DNA of 64,000 nucleotides, from assembly GCF_963665355.1 (NCBI RefSeq), contig NZ_OY762229.1, forward strand, positions 2,914,001 through 2,978,000. The letters run 5' to 3'. This document shows, in pieces, positions 44,309-52,803 of this stretch. Position numbers and translations under genes: made by a program. Numbering within the stretch: position 1 is the first letter of the stretch; each line of letters starts with the position of its first letter. This stretch comes from an uncultured Desulfobacter sp. GTDB lineage: Bacteria > Desulfobacterota > Desulfobacteria > Desulfobacterales > Desulfobacteraceae. The notes below the pieces were generated by a model. It made no database searches. It was not told the origin of the DNA and worked only from the letters and a program-made list of their open reading frames with translations.

Positions 44309-45697
44309 TTAATAAAAACCGTTTCCGGCCAGTTTTTTAAAATGACATGTGAAATGACGCAGGTAACGGGTCTGATACGTAATGGCATAGCCCGGTATGG
44401 CCTGTCGGTTCTGCCACACCTGGTTAATCACTTCCAGAAGGTAATCAAAGTGGCTCTGGGTATAGACCCGCCGCGGGAAAGCCAGCCGGACCAGCTCCAG
44501 AGGCGCTGCCTGCTCATTGCCCTTTTCATCAAACCGGCCGAACATGACCGAGCCAAGCTCCACGCCCCTGACACCGCCTTCGATATATAGGGCGTTGACC
44601 AACCCGATGCCCGGGTATTGAAGCGCCGGGATATTCTCCAGTATTTTGCCGGCGTTCAGAAACACGGCATGCCCCCCGGCAGGGCGCACAATGGGCACCC
44701 CCATCTCCACCAGGCGGTCGCTGACATATTTTACCGTGGCATGCCGGTAGACCTGGTAGTCTATTTCCAGGGCCTCCATCAGCCCCACGGCAATGGCCTC
44801 AAGGTCTCTTCCGGCAAGGCCGCCGTATGTGGGAAACCCCTCCCGGATGATCAAAAGGTTACGAAAATTTTGACCCCATTCATCGTCATTGCAGATCAGA
44901 AAGCCACCGATATTGGCCAGTCCGTCTTTCTTACAGCTCATGGTGGCGGCATCGGCATGGGAAAACATCTCCCGGGCAATTTCCAGTAAACTTTTATCCT
45001 GGAAGCCTTCTTCCCGTTCATGGATAAAATAGGCGTTCTCCGCAAACCTGCAGGCATCAATCACCAGGGGAATACCGTTTTGCGCCAGCACCTGTTTTAC
45101 CTGTCTGATATTGGCCATGGATACGGGCTGGCCACCGCCGGCATTGTTGGTCACCGTGATCATGGCAAAGGGAATTTTATCCTTGCCGTGTTCGGCAATG
45201 CAGCTTTTAAGTTTTTCGATATCCATGTTGCCTTTAAACGGTGACAGGTCCTGGGCATCGCCGCCTTCGGGGCACAAAAGATTTACCGCGGTTCCCCCGG
45301 CATATTCGATGTTTGCCCGGGTGGTGTCAAAGTGCGAATTATTCGGGATGATATCGCCTTTTTTCACCAGGGTTTCGGCCAGGATGGACTCGGCGGCCCG
45401 GCCCTGGTGGGTGGGCAGGATGTGTCGTATACCGGTGATCTGCCGGACGGTCTCTTCAAATCTGATCCAGGATCTGGAACCTGCATAGGATTCATCTCCC
45501 ATCATCATGGCCGCCCACTGCCGGGTGGACATGGCGCCGGTGCCGGAATCGGTAAGAAGATCGATACTGCAGTCTTCGGCATTAAGCAGAAAAACATTCT
45601 CATTGGCGTTTGCAAGGGCCTTTATCCGGTCCTGCCTTGAAATAATTTTTATGGGTTCCGTGGTTTTAATCCGGAAGGGTTCAATGATCGTTTTCAT
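44309..45697 (-). CDS. tnaA: Tryptophanase / tyrosine phenol-lyase family beta-eliminating lyase
   Basis: 462 residues, PLP fold-type I. The PLP lysine lies in 'ATMSCKKDGLANIGGFL', with 'TVTNNAGGGQPVSM' and 'LVIDACRFAENAYF' as cofactor and substrate blocks and 'LVRLAFPRRVYTQSH' as the carboxylate-binding arginine segment. Where tyrosine phenol-lyase has Arg381 (E-R-G), this protein has Leu ('GVELGSVMFGR'), as in tryptophanase (E-I-G), so it favours tryptophanase; that alignment is from memory. The reaction yields pyruvate, ammonia and indole, and such enzymes also act on Ser and Cys. It is divergent from the S12/MFS/epimerase genes, with a candidate leader peptide upstream. Confidence 0.85.
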   Translation of the reverse strand: MKTIIEPFRIKTTEPIKIISRQDRIKALANANENVFLLNAEDCSIDLLTDSGTGAMSTRQWAAMMMGDESYAGSRSWIRFEETVRQITGIRHILPTHQGRAAESILAETLVKKGDIIPNNSHFDTTRANIEYAGGTAVNLLCPEGGDAQDLSPFKGNMDIEKLKSCIAEHGKDKIPFAMITVTNNAGGGQPVSMANIRQVKQVLAQNGIPLVIDACRFAENAYFIHEREEGFQDKSLLEIAREMFSHADAATMSCKKDGLANIGGFLICNDDEWGQNFRNLLIIREGFPTYGGLAGRDLEAIAVGLMEALEIDYQVYRHATVKYVSDRLVEMGVPIVRPAGGHAVFLNAGKILENIPALQYPGIGLVNALYIEGGVRGVELGSVMFGRFDEKGNEQAAPLELVRLAFPRRVYTQSHFDYLLEVINQVWQNRQAIPGYAITYQTRYLRHFTCHFKKLAGNGFY

Positions 45698-45718
45698 GGT
45701 CTGTCCTCATTATATTGT

Positions 45719-45826
45719 TCAAAATATTGTTAAAAATGTTTCCCATACAGAAGTTAAAACGATGACAACTGCAAAACGGGCAAAAAAAACAATGGCCCTT
45801 TTATGAGTTTTTACGTCTTCATCCAT
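45719..45826 (-). CDS. Candidate 35-residue leader peptide or small membrane protein before tnaA
   Basis: The minus strand has an ATG at 45826 and 35 codons ending 21 bp before the tnaA start. The product is basic then hydrophobic ('AIVFFARFAVVIVLTSVWET'), with its only Trp eight codons before the stop. A Trp codon in a short upstream reading frame is the hallmark of TnaC control of tryptophanase, though this sequence does not resemble E. coli TnaC and no strong ribosome site precedes it. It may equally be a chance frame. Confidence 0.3.
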   Translation of the reverse strand: MDEDVKTHKRAIVFFARFAVVIVLTSVWETFLTIF

Positions 45827-45902
45827 ATTGAACAAATGTTTTTATCCGGCGCACTCTTTTGCGGACAACACCGGCTTATGAAATATGAAAGAAAGGCAGG
45901 TC

Positions 45903-47306
45903 ATGGCACAAATACTGAAAAATCTGGAATCAAAACTGAAAAAAAACATGGAGGCCTGCGGTGTACCGGCAGCCTGCATCGGGGTGTACCACAAAGGGAA
46001 ACTTTATACGGCAGCAACCGGCATTCTCAATATCAACACAGGGGTTGAGGCCACTTCGGACAGCTGTTTTCAAATCGGCTCCATTACTAAGGTGTTCACG
46101 GCCACCCTGGTAATGCAGCTTGTGGAGCAAGGACGCCTGGAGCTGGACAAACCGGTGAAGCATTATATTCCAACCTTCCAGACGGAAGACGTCAACGCTT
46201 GCGGCGCCATCACCATCCGCCAGTTGCTTTGCCACACCAGCGGACTTGACGGAGACGCAACCATAGAGACCGATTTCGGCAGGGACAAGCTGGCCCGGTT
46301 TGTGGAAAGCTGTGCATTCCTTTCCCAGATCCACCCTCCCGGGGAATACTTTTCCTATTGCAACACAGGTTTTAACATTGCCGGCCGGCTCATTGAGGTG
46401 GCCACGGGAAAAACCTATGAAGAGGCCGCCCGGGAAATGCTTATCCAGCCGCTGGGCATGGACCACACTGCCATGCTTCCCCAGGAAACCCTGAAATACC
46501 GTTGCGCCATCGGCCATGTTCCTGCACCGCCAGATGAAAACGCCCCGGACGGCGCTGCCCCCAAGATGATGATCTCCCCCATCCCGGTTTTGGAATCATC
46601 CGGGGCGCCGGCCGGCTCCTTTGCCACCATGACGGTTGCTGATCTGTTAAAATTTGCCTGTCTGCACCTGGATGAAGGCAAAACTTTTGACGGCACCCAA
46701 ATTCTTTCCAAGGAGGGTGTCCGGGCCATGAAGACAAAACAAACCAGTATTGCAGCACCGGTCAGCGAGAACACCACCGGCTGGGGCCTTGGGTGGTCGC
46801 TGATGGAATGGGACGGAGAAAAAGTCATCGGCCATGACGGCGGCACCGTGGGCCAGAACTCTTTTTTGCGCATCATCCCCTCCAAACAGACGGCGGTCTG
46901 CCTGCTTACCAACGGCGGCGACTACATGGGATTGAAAAAATCTTTGTTTCCACATCTGTTCCGGGAGCTTGCAGGGGTTTGTATCCCGGATACGCCGGCA
47001 CCCAAAGACATAACAGCCAATAACACTTTGTTCACGGGCAGATACGAAAATTGCCTGGTTTATACCGAAGTGTTTGAAGACAAGGGACTGCTTCATGTGC
47101 GCTTTGGCGCCAAGCACTCCCTGAATGAAGTGATGCCCGAACAAATCTTTATACTTAAGCCTCTAAGCCCGAACACCTTTGCCATCTGCACCCCGGACCA
47201 CACCGTGATTGATATCGGCGGGGCCGCATTCCTAAGGCCGGATACCAACGGCATGACCCGGTATATTTTCCTTGGCGGACGCATATACAAACGCCTAGGT
47301 TATTGA
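45903..47306 (+). CDS. S12-family serine hydrolase, second copy, cytoplasmic
   Basis: 467 residues from ATG 45903, with AAAGG upstream; an ATG at 45885 is less likely. SxxK is 'GSITK' (Ser60, Lys63), YxN 'FSYCNTGF', and the third motif 'IGHDGGTVGQ'. No signal peptide. The order and spacing match the copy at 33336-34715, including 'NINTGVEATSDSCFQIG', with an additional C-terminal domain after about residue 365. It begins a plus-strand unit of hydrolase, MFS carrier and dipeptide epimerase, the same partners as the other copy apart from the transporter. Confidence 0.85.
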   Translation: MAQILKNLESKLKKNMEACGVPAACIGVYHKGKLYTAATGILNINTGVEATSDSCFQIGSITKVFTATLVMQLVEQGRLELDKPVKHYIPTFQTEDVNACGAITIRQLLCHTSGLDGDATIETDFGRDKLARFVESCAFLSQIHPPGEYFSYCNTGFNIAGRLIEVATGKTYEEAAREMLIQPLGMDHTAMLPQETLKYRCAIGHVPAPPDENAPDGAAPKMMISPIPVLESSGAPAGSFATMTVADLLKFACLHLDEGKTFDGTQILSKEGVRAMKTKQTSIAAPVSENTTGWGLGWSLMEWDGEKVIGHDGGTVGQNSFLRIIPSKQTAVCLLTNGGDYMGLKKSLFPHLFRELAGVCIPDTPAPKDITANNTLFTGRYENCLVYTEVFEDKGLLHVRFGAKHSLNEVMPEQIFILKPLSPNTFAICTPDHTVIDIGGAAFLRPDTNGMTRYIFLGGRIYKRLGY

Positions 47307-47317
47307 GGAGAGACGAC

Positions 47318-48691
47318 TTGAAAGACAATACACGTCTGCCCCTGATCCAGGTGCTCGCCTGGGCATCTTCGGGTGCCGCATCCATGCTGGTCTTTGGTCC
47401 TGCTGCCGGTATTTTGCCCACCATCATGGCCAAAAATTTCGGCATCAGCATGGCCGCAGTGGGCACAATCCTGCTGGTCCAGCGCCTGTTTGACGGGGTC
47501 ACAGACCCGCTTATCGGCTACCTGTCCGACCGAACCCGCACCCCCATGGGCAAGCGAAAACCCTGGATTATCGCGGGCACCCTTTTGATGATGATCGCAG
47601 CCTGGCAGCTCTTCATCCCGCCCCAGGGCGCGGGAACTGTCCACTTCATGGTATGGATGCTTTTGGTGGCCATGGGCTGGACCATGTATGAGGTGCCGTT
47701 CAACGCCTGGGGCGCCCAGCTCACCGGAGATTATGACGAGCGCTCCCGGATTTTTGCCTTCAGGACGGCAGCCACGGTCATCGGCACCATCCTCTTCATG
47801 GCCGCGCCCATGCTGCCCATGTTTGACACCCCGGAAATGACCCCCGAAGTGCTTAAGTTCATCGCCTTTTGTTTCATCATCTCCATGCCTTTCATGGTCT
47901 GGGCTGCGGTGGCCCTGGTACCCGAGGGGAAAGAGGTCTCAACCGAAGAAAAGTTCTCATTAAAGGATATAGCCGTTTCCTTGAAACAAAATCGCCCATT
48001 TTTAAATTATGTGCTGCTGATGCTGGCCATGGGAATTGCTTCAGGCATCATCAACACCCTGATCTTTCCGGTGATGGACGCCTATCTGGGCATCGGGGAT
48101 AAATTTTCGGCAATTATGGTGGCAGGCACCGTCTGTTCCCTGGTCAGTATTCCTTTATGGGTGAAGATCATTGAACGTCTGGAAAAGCATAAAGCCCTGT
48201 TCATTGGTGCCGTCGCCATTACGCTGGCCTGTTTCTGTTTTATCTTTATCCCGCCCGGAAAAGCTGCCTTTATTCCCTATATGGCCACCATGATCGTCAT
48301 TCTTTTCGGCAACGGGGTGGTCAACGTCACCATGGGGCCCATGCTGGCCGACATTGTGGATTACGACATCTGGAAAACCGGTACCAGCCGGGGCGGATTT
48401 TATTTTTCCGCCCTGATGCTGATCAGCAAACTGAATATGGCTTTAGGCGGTGCCATGGGCTTTTTTTTCCTCAACCTGTTCGGGTTTGATCTCAACAACA
48501 CCACCCACAGCCATACGGCCGTCATCGGGGTCAAGGTGACCTTTGCCCTGATCCCCTCCCTGCTGCTGCTTTTGTCGGCCGTGATTGCATGGTTTTACCC
48601 CATTGACCGAAAAACACAGCAGCAGATCCGGCAGGCCATTGAACAAAAAGCGGCCATACTGACAGACCACAAAGCCAACCTGCAACCTTGA
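47318..48691 (+). CDS. MFS transporter of the GPH (MelB-like) cation symporter family
   Basis: 457 residues from TTG 47318, preceded by GAGGAG; an earlier in-frame TTG at 47303 lies inside the ribosome site. Twelve membrane helices are visible. The family motif 'DGVTDPLIGYLSDRTRTPMG' with KRKPWI follows helix 2, and 'DYDIWKTGTSRGGFYFSALM' lies before helix 10. GPH carriers take up sugars or other small solutes with Na+ or H+. Between a peptidase-like hydrolase and a dipeptide epimerase it more likely moves dipeptides or amino-acid derivatives across the inner membrane, an inference from context. Confidence 0.85.
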   Translation: MKDNTRLPLIQVLAWASSGAASMLVFGPAAGILPTIMAKNFGISMAAVGTILLVQRLFDGVTDPLIGYLSDRTRTPMGKRKPWIIAGTLLMMIAAWQLFIPPQGAGTVHFMVWMLLVAMGWTMYEVPFNAWGAQLTGDYDERSRIFAFRTAATVIGTILFMAAPMLPMFDTPEMTPEVLKFIAFCFIISMPFMVWAAVALVPEGKEVSTEEKFSLKDIAVSLKQNRPFLNYVLLMLAMGIASGIINTLIFPVMDAYLGIGDKFSAIMVAGTVCSLVSIPLWVKIIERLEKHKALFIGAVAITLACFCFIFIPPGKAAFIPYMATMIVILFGNGVVNVTMGPMLADIVDYDIWKTGTSRGGFYFSALMLISKLNMALGGAMGFFFLNLFGFDLNNTTHSHTAVIGVKVTFALIPSLLLLLSAVIAWFYPIDRKTQQQIRQAIEQKAAILTDHKANLQP

Positions 48692-48700
48692 GGTGTGCCC

Positions 48701-49801
48701 ATGAAAATAACCAAAATTAAAATCTATTCAGCCCGAATTGCCTTAACCGACCCTGTGCGCACAGCCCTTGGCATGGAAGAGGTTTGCCGCAACCTGTTTG
48801 TAAAAATCAAAACCGATTCAGGTCTGTACGGCGTGGGAGAGATCGCCCACTTTGATGCCGTCACAGGAGAGACCCCGGATATCTGCAGCGCCGCAGCAAA
48901 AGCGTGTGCGCGCCTGCTGCTGGGAAAAGATCCTTTGGATATCCGGGGCAACATGGCCGGCCTTCAAAGGCATCTGGCCCATAACACGGCAGTAAAAGCA
49001 GGGTTTGACATGGCCATGTACGATATTTGCGGCAAAGCTGCCGGGCTGCCGGTGTACACCCTTCTGGGGGGATCAAAACGAACCTTGACGACCGATCGCA
49101 CGGTGGGCATTGACATACCTGAAAAAATGGCTCAAAAAGCAAAAGACCTTGTGGACAAAGGCTTCCATAAAATCAAGGTTAAACTGGGCACCACAATTGC
49201 GGCAGATCTGTCAAGGATCAGGATCATCCGGGAACGTGTGGGAGAAGAGATCACCCTGTTGGCGGATGCCAACCAGGGGTGGGATTTTCCCACGGCAGCA
49301 GCCTTTTTAAAACAAGTGCGTCCTTACCATCTGGCGTACTGCGAACAGCCCCTGGCGTCCCGGGATTTTGAACATATGAAAAAACTGCGCCAGAAAAGCA
49401 CCATCCCCATAGCCGCAGACGAATCCGTATTCAACGCCCAGGAAGCCTTCAGGCTTGCCGCCGGCGGTATCTGCGACATCCTGAATATCAAATTGTCAAA
49501 ATCCGGCGGCATTTTCGCGGGCGAGCAGATCTGTGATGTGGCTGAAAGTTTAGGGCTGCCCTGTATGATCGGCTGCATGGAGGAGACAAGACTTTGCCTG
49601 ACTGCAGCCGCCCACCTGGCATCGGCCCGGACCAATATCCAACACATCGACCTGGACGGTCATTTCGGTCTTGAAGCGGATCCCGTGACAGGGGGCATCC
49701 GGTACGATCAGGACAGAATCATCCTTCCGGACACCCCGGGTCTTGGCGCGGATCTTGACGAAGCGTTCCTGGCACAATGTGATTCAGTCTGTATCTGCTG
49801 A
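48701..49801 (+). CDS. Dipeptide epimerase (enolase superfamily), second copy
   Basis: 366 residues from ATG 48701, with GAGGTG upstream. Catalytic lysines in 'HKIKVKLGTT' and 'NIKLSKSGGI'; metal ligands in 'LADANQGW', 'AYCEQPL' and 'AADESVF'. It is clearly a paralogue of 32226-33332, with the same 'DLDGHFGLEADPVTGG' ending block. It may epimerise a dipeptide imported by the MFS carrier, 9 bp upstream. End of the second hydrolase-transporter-epimerase unit. Confidence 0.87.
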   Translation: MKITKIKIYSARIALTDPVRTALGMEEVCRNLFVKIKTDSGLYGVGEIAHFDAVTGETPDICSAAAKACARLLLGKDPLDIRGNMAGLQRHLAHNTAVKAGFDMAMYDICGKAAGLPVYTLLGGSKRTLTTDRTVGIDIPEKMAQKAKDLVDKGFHKIKVKLGTTIAADLSRIRIIRERVGEEITLLADANQGWDFPTAAAFLKQVRPYHLAYCEQPLASRDFEHMKKLRQKSTIPIAADESVFNAQEAFRLAAGGICDILNIKLSKSGGIFAGEQICDVAESLGLPCMIGCMEETRLCLTAAAHLASARTNIQHIDLDGHFGLEADPVTGGIRYDQDRIILPDTPGLGADLDEAFLAQCDSVCIC

Positions 49802-49817
49802 TCTCTTGCCGGACTGT

Positions 49818-49958
49818 ACCGAAAGCCGTGTGGCCGGATTCGTATGCCGCAACACCGGGCAAACATTTTCTTTATTGCCTCGCCAGTTGATCCCGTATTG
49901 TCAGTATACGGTTGATGTGATGGTCGGCCTTGAGCGAGAAGTTATAAAATCCAGTTAA
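49818..49958 (+). pseudogene. Transposase-associated zinc-finger-like protein fragment
   Basis: In the frame after the epimerase the plus strand encodes 'VAGFVCRNTGQTFSLLPR' and 'QLIPYCQYTVDVM', then a stop at 49958. The CR..G.TFSLLP..L.PY.QYT pattern resembles the N-terminal part of DUF6431/transposase-like proteins that turn up in IS remnants. No start codon of its own is seen. From 49959 to 50177 nothing was recognised in A/T-rich sequence. Confidence 0.35.
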
Positions 49959-50308
49959 TTTATCTCAATCATGTTCTTGACATAATGGTATTATGTGACT
50001 GTGTAACTTTAGCCAGCAGAGGCGTTGACTATTTTTGTTATTGAATGCTGCCTTCAGATTGGTTTGAGCGAGCCTGTATAGACTTATATTGTGGGGTAAT
50101 TGACTTCTTAAAAATTTCTGAAAACGGACGAATATAACTTTTAAAATCTGCGGTTTACCCGCAGCATTTCACATGTTGGGGTTTTTTGCCCATCCCCCCG
50201 AAAAGTGCAATAAGGGGCTTTTTCTCCAAACTCGATAAAAATTTGAACAGCAATGATCGTATTTGAATTCTTGAGAACCGGGGGTTTTTGTCCAAAACCG
50301 CAAAATTT

Positions 50309-50355
50309 CCGATGAATGATAACACATGGCCGAAACATGTGTTATCATTCATCGG
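50309..50355. repeat. Perfect 20-bp inverted repeat, 7-nt loop
   Basis: CCGATGAATGATAACACATG (50309-50328) is mirrored exactly at 50336-50355. It spans the stop codon of the passenger fragment on the minus strand; TTTT follows on that strand, so it could work as a terminator, or be a resolution or regulatory site of the Tn3-type element. Confidence 0.75.
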
Positions 50356-50554
50356 ACCAACTGCCTTCAGGCCAGATGGATCTCATATGCGCTGCGGTTC
50401 CCTTTTCCATGGATATCAGAAATTCATGAATGCTGGCGATTTGCCCGACGCTAAACCTGCCCTGTGCTGAACCGGGATCGTTATTGATTTTAATCATGGC
50501 GTTAGCAAAACTCCCAGCTTTCAATGCCGTGATAAATTCCTGATTCTCGTTTAT
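50345..50554 (-). pseudogene. Passenger-gene C-terminal fragment inside the Tn3 relic
   Basis: A minus-strand frame of 69 codons between two stops reads 'LKAGSFANAMIKINNDPGSA' and 'FSVGQIASIHEFLISMEKG', ending '...SWSDE'. It has no proper start and no family was recognised. It looks like the tail of a real gene whose stop lies in the 20-bp palindrome. Confidence 0.35.
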
Positions 50555-50568
50555 CTATCTTACTGAGC

Positions 50569-50763
50569 ATTAAAGAGGAAAATGGGCAGCACGATGAGGC
50601 CGACCTAATCAAGAGGGTGTCTCCTGTGGCCTGGCAGCATATTAACCTCCGTGGCCGATCTCAGTTTAAAAAACAGAAGCTTCGTTTGGACTTAGAGAAG
50701 ATAATTGATTCCATCGGCGGACTTGGAATTGCGGAATTGAAGGCTAATTTGTTGTTCAACTAA
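50569..50763 (+). pseudogene. Tn3-family transposase C-terminal remnant
   Basis: Sixty-four codons to TAA 50763 include 'RVSPVAWQHINLRGRSQF', the conserved end of Tn3 (DDE) transposases (usual form LSPxAWxHINLxGxYxF). The stop lies 8 bp before the right inverted end, the usual distance in Tn3 elements. Confidence 0.65.
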
Positions 50764-50935
50764 ATGGCTTGTTGCAGATTTCGGGGGGGATGGGCAAAAA
50801 ACCCCGGTTAATAAATGGATAAAAATCGGGAAGTATGAACTTCAACAAAATCTAATAAATTCAAAAGTTTTCCAAAAATTATGTGGGGCTTTTCCCCTAA
50901 ATGTTTAATTGAACCCATCAACCCGATATTCGGGA

Positions 50936-51292
50936 TTATCTGCGTTGTTCCCCGCCACCCCCCTTACCTCTGCCTTGACCGCTTCCGCCGCCCATACCCA
51001 TACCTCCGCCACTGCGACCCATACCCCCTCCTCTACCAGATGGCTCGTCGGGCAGTGTTAAACCGCGTTCCTTGGCTCGCTCTTGCATCTGCTCGTGATG
51101 CTCATTCCGGATTTGCTCTCGTTCCTGGACTGTTTTTACGGCACGCATTTTTGCGTGATACTCAGCTCGCTCTTGTTGCGTCATGAGTTGGCTGCCGTAG
51201 ATTTGTTCGTCCTGGTCGGCCGCGAACGCGAATCCACTAAACAAAACCAAGGCAGCAACCAAGGTAGACATCATCAGTGTTCGTTTCATCAT
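50936..51292 (-). CDS. Small secreted glycine-rich protein of unknown function
   Basis: 118 residues from ATG 51292, with AAGGAG six bases upstream; an ATG at 51361 in frame is too far. A signal peptide (about 1-24) ends 'SGFAFAAD'. The mature part has 'EQIYGSQLMTQQERAEYHAK', a charged helix ('REQIRNEHHEQMQERAKERG') and a C-terminal Gly/Met/Ser-rich tail of about 35 residues. The helical core with 'YGSQLMTQQER' and 'ERAKERGLTLPDEP' recurs in small proteobacterial periplasmic proteins of no known role. It stands alone between mobile-element relics. Confidence 0.65.
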   Translation of the reverse strand: MMKRTLMMSTLVAALVLFSGFAFAADQDEQIYGSQLMTQQERAEYHAKMRAVKTVQEREQIRNEHHEQMQERAKERGLTLPDEPSGRGGGMGRSGGGMGMGGGSGQGRGKGGGGEQRR

Positions 51293-51909
51293 CTTAAACT
51301 CCTTGTGACTTTGGGTTGGTGTAATTGTAATTAACGGCTGCATCCAATGAAACCCATTCAATGGATGCGTCTAACAATTTAATCAACGGGTCCGCATAGT
51401 GTCCCTATATATGAAAAAGGGGTTGCTGCAGACATCGCAATATTTTTTTCATCTTGATCAACATAATACACTCAAGTTTCATACCAGGTGGAAAAATCTT
51501 TTTTTTTTCGTACAACAGGCTGTTTTATACGCAAAAATCTTTATATGACGGATCTGCATGAGAGTTAAATATGGAATCAAGGAATGATCATATATGATCA
51601 ATGGTCATACAAGACCACTTTTCAACCGTATTTGTTTTTCAGAGTATTTTATCGTTGAATTCTTCAGATAACTAAAACGCAATTTATGATCGAGCGATTA
51701 TTTATGGTATTTAAGAACTCCTAAGCCAATTTTGAGACGGCGGTCACTACTTTTGTTATTGGTGACTTGGATCGAAAATCTGGAAGATCAAATCAAGGGT
51801 CTGAGGTGAAAACTACCTCTAAAACAAAATCTTCTTTTTGTATGGAAGACCACCCCGGACTATCCCTATCAGCCCACTTCTTTTCTTAAATTTTCAAGCA
51901 GAATCATAC
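51293..51909. other. A/T-rich intergenic region
   Basis: No reading frame, RNA gene or repeat could be supported in these 617 bases between the small secreted protein and the IS4-type relic. They must include the promoter of the former. Confidence 0.5.
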
Positions 51910-52695
51910 TTATCTGATTTGACAGATCAGGCTACAGGCAAACGGCCAGGCATTAAAAAGCTTACTGGGACTCAAAGGGGCGTTCATGGCAAGATCAAGC
52001 TTTGAAGCAGTAGCTGCATTGTCTTTATTCTGTAAAAAGACAGCAGCCTGCAGTAGATATGACAGGGCAATAAATTGGGGTTTGTGTACTGATTTTGTAA
52101 GGTGCTTTGCTTTTTTTTCATAAAAGGCGGCCCGGCAGGCATCCTGGTTGACAATTGAAACAAAACCTGTTCCCAGACAGGCAGTAAGTCCGGGTGTCCC
52201 AGCTGTTTCAATATCCTGAAAGCAGGTTATTGCCCGGGTTAGATCTCCTTTCATCAGCCTGGACATTCCTTTAAGAGCCGTCCTCTTTAAGAGCCGTTGG
52301 TCTTTGATGGAAATCAAGGGATAGTCCCGCATCCAATGCCAGGTTTTCAGCCTGATCTGCCAGGGTTTTTGCCCGGTCAAATTCACCCAGCCGTAGGTCT
52401 GTTTGCCGGATTTTGGCGTAACCACCTCGTCACCAGTCAAGAGTATGATGCCGGGAACAGTTCTTAAATGAAAGCGGATGAAAACCCACTGGACTTTCGC
52501 CCAGTCAATCTTGGTTTTGAAAAATCGTTGGATGGTTCGGTAATTGCCACCTTTATCTGTCCAGCGCGACATGCCAAGCATGCTAACTCTATCCGGCGTG
52601 ATCAGAATTGCTGTAACAATAACCGCCAGACGGCGTAGCGTGGTGTAGTCGAGGCAAGGGCTTAAACAAAAAAGTACGCTCGTGATGATTTCCAC
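51910..52695 (-). pseudogene. IS4-type transposase N-terminus fused to an unrelated helical tail
   Basis: The frame is open for 261 codons from GTG 52695 (GGAGGA upstream). Residues 1 to about 122 match the start of IS4/IS701-type transposases: 'DYTTLRRLAVIVTAIL', 'MLGMSRWTDKGGNYRTIQRF' and 'LLTGDEVVTPKSGKQTYG', the last containing the first catalytic Asp. After that point (about 52330 downwards) the sequence is no longer transposase-like; it is helical with repeat-like parts ('SRLMKGDLTRAITCFQDIET'), perhaps the tail of a TPR protein. The DDE core is missing, so it is inactive. Confidence 0.6.
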
Positions 52696-52803
52696 ATCTT
52701 CCTCCGGAGTGATTCGTTTGCACGATTGTAATCACCCAGAAGACATGGTCAATTGGCGAAGGTATTGTGTATATACATGGAATTACAATTAATAATGTAA
52801 TTT

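Larger units (their letters stand above)
50178..50805. mobile_element. Tn3-family miniature relic (TIME-like) with 33/34-bp inverted ends
   Basis: The left end (50178-50210) and right end (50772-50805) are inverted repeats that start GGGGTTTTTTGCCCATCC and match over 33/34 bp with two mismatches and a one-base indel. Tn3-family ends start with GGGG and are about 38 bp. Inside, next to the right end, is the C-terminal piece of a Tn3 transposase, and near the left a 20-bp palindrome and a passenger-gene fragment. At 628 bp with no full transposase it fits a Tn3-derived inverted-repeat miniature element. The flanking 5-mers (ATGTT and GGTTA) are not a target duplication, so the flanks have been rearranged. 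Confidence 0.65.

Noticed and set aside
44309-45697. Call as tyrosine phenol-lyase
   Set aside because: The position that should be Arg for phenol binding reads as Leu, as in tryptophanases; the lysine block is closer to the lyase, so some doubt stays.
50173-50810. Target-site duplication of the Tn3-type relic
   Set aside because: The five bases on each side differ (ATGTT and GGTTA).
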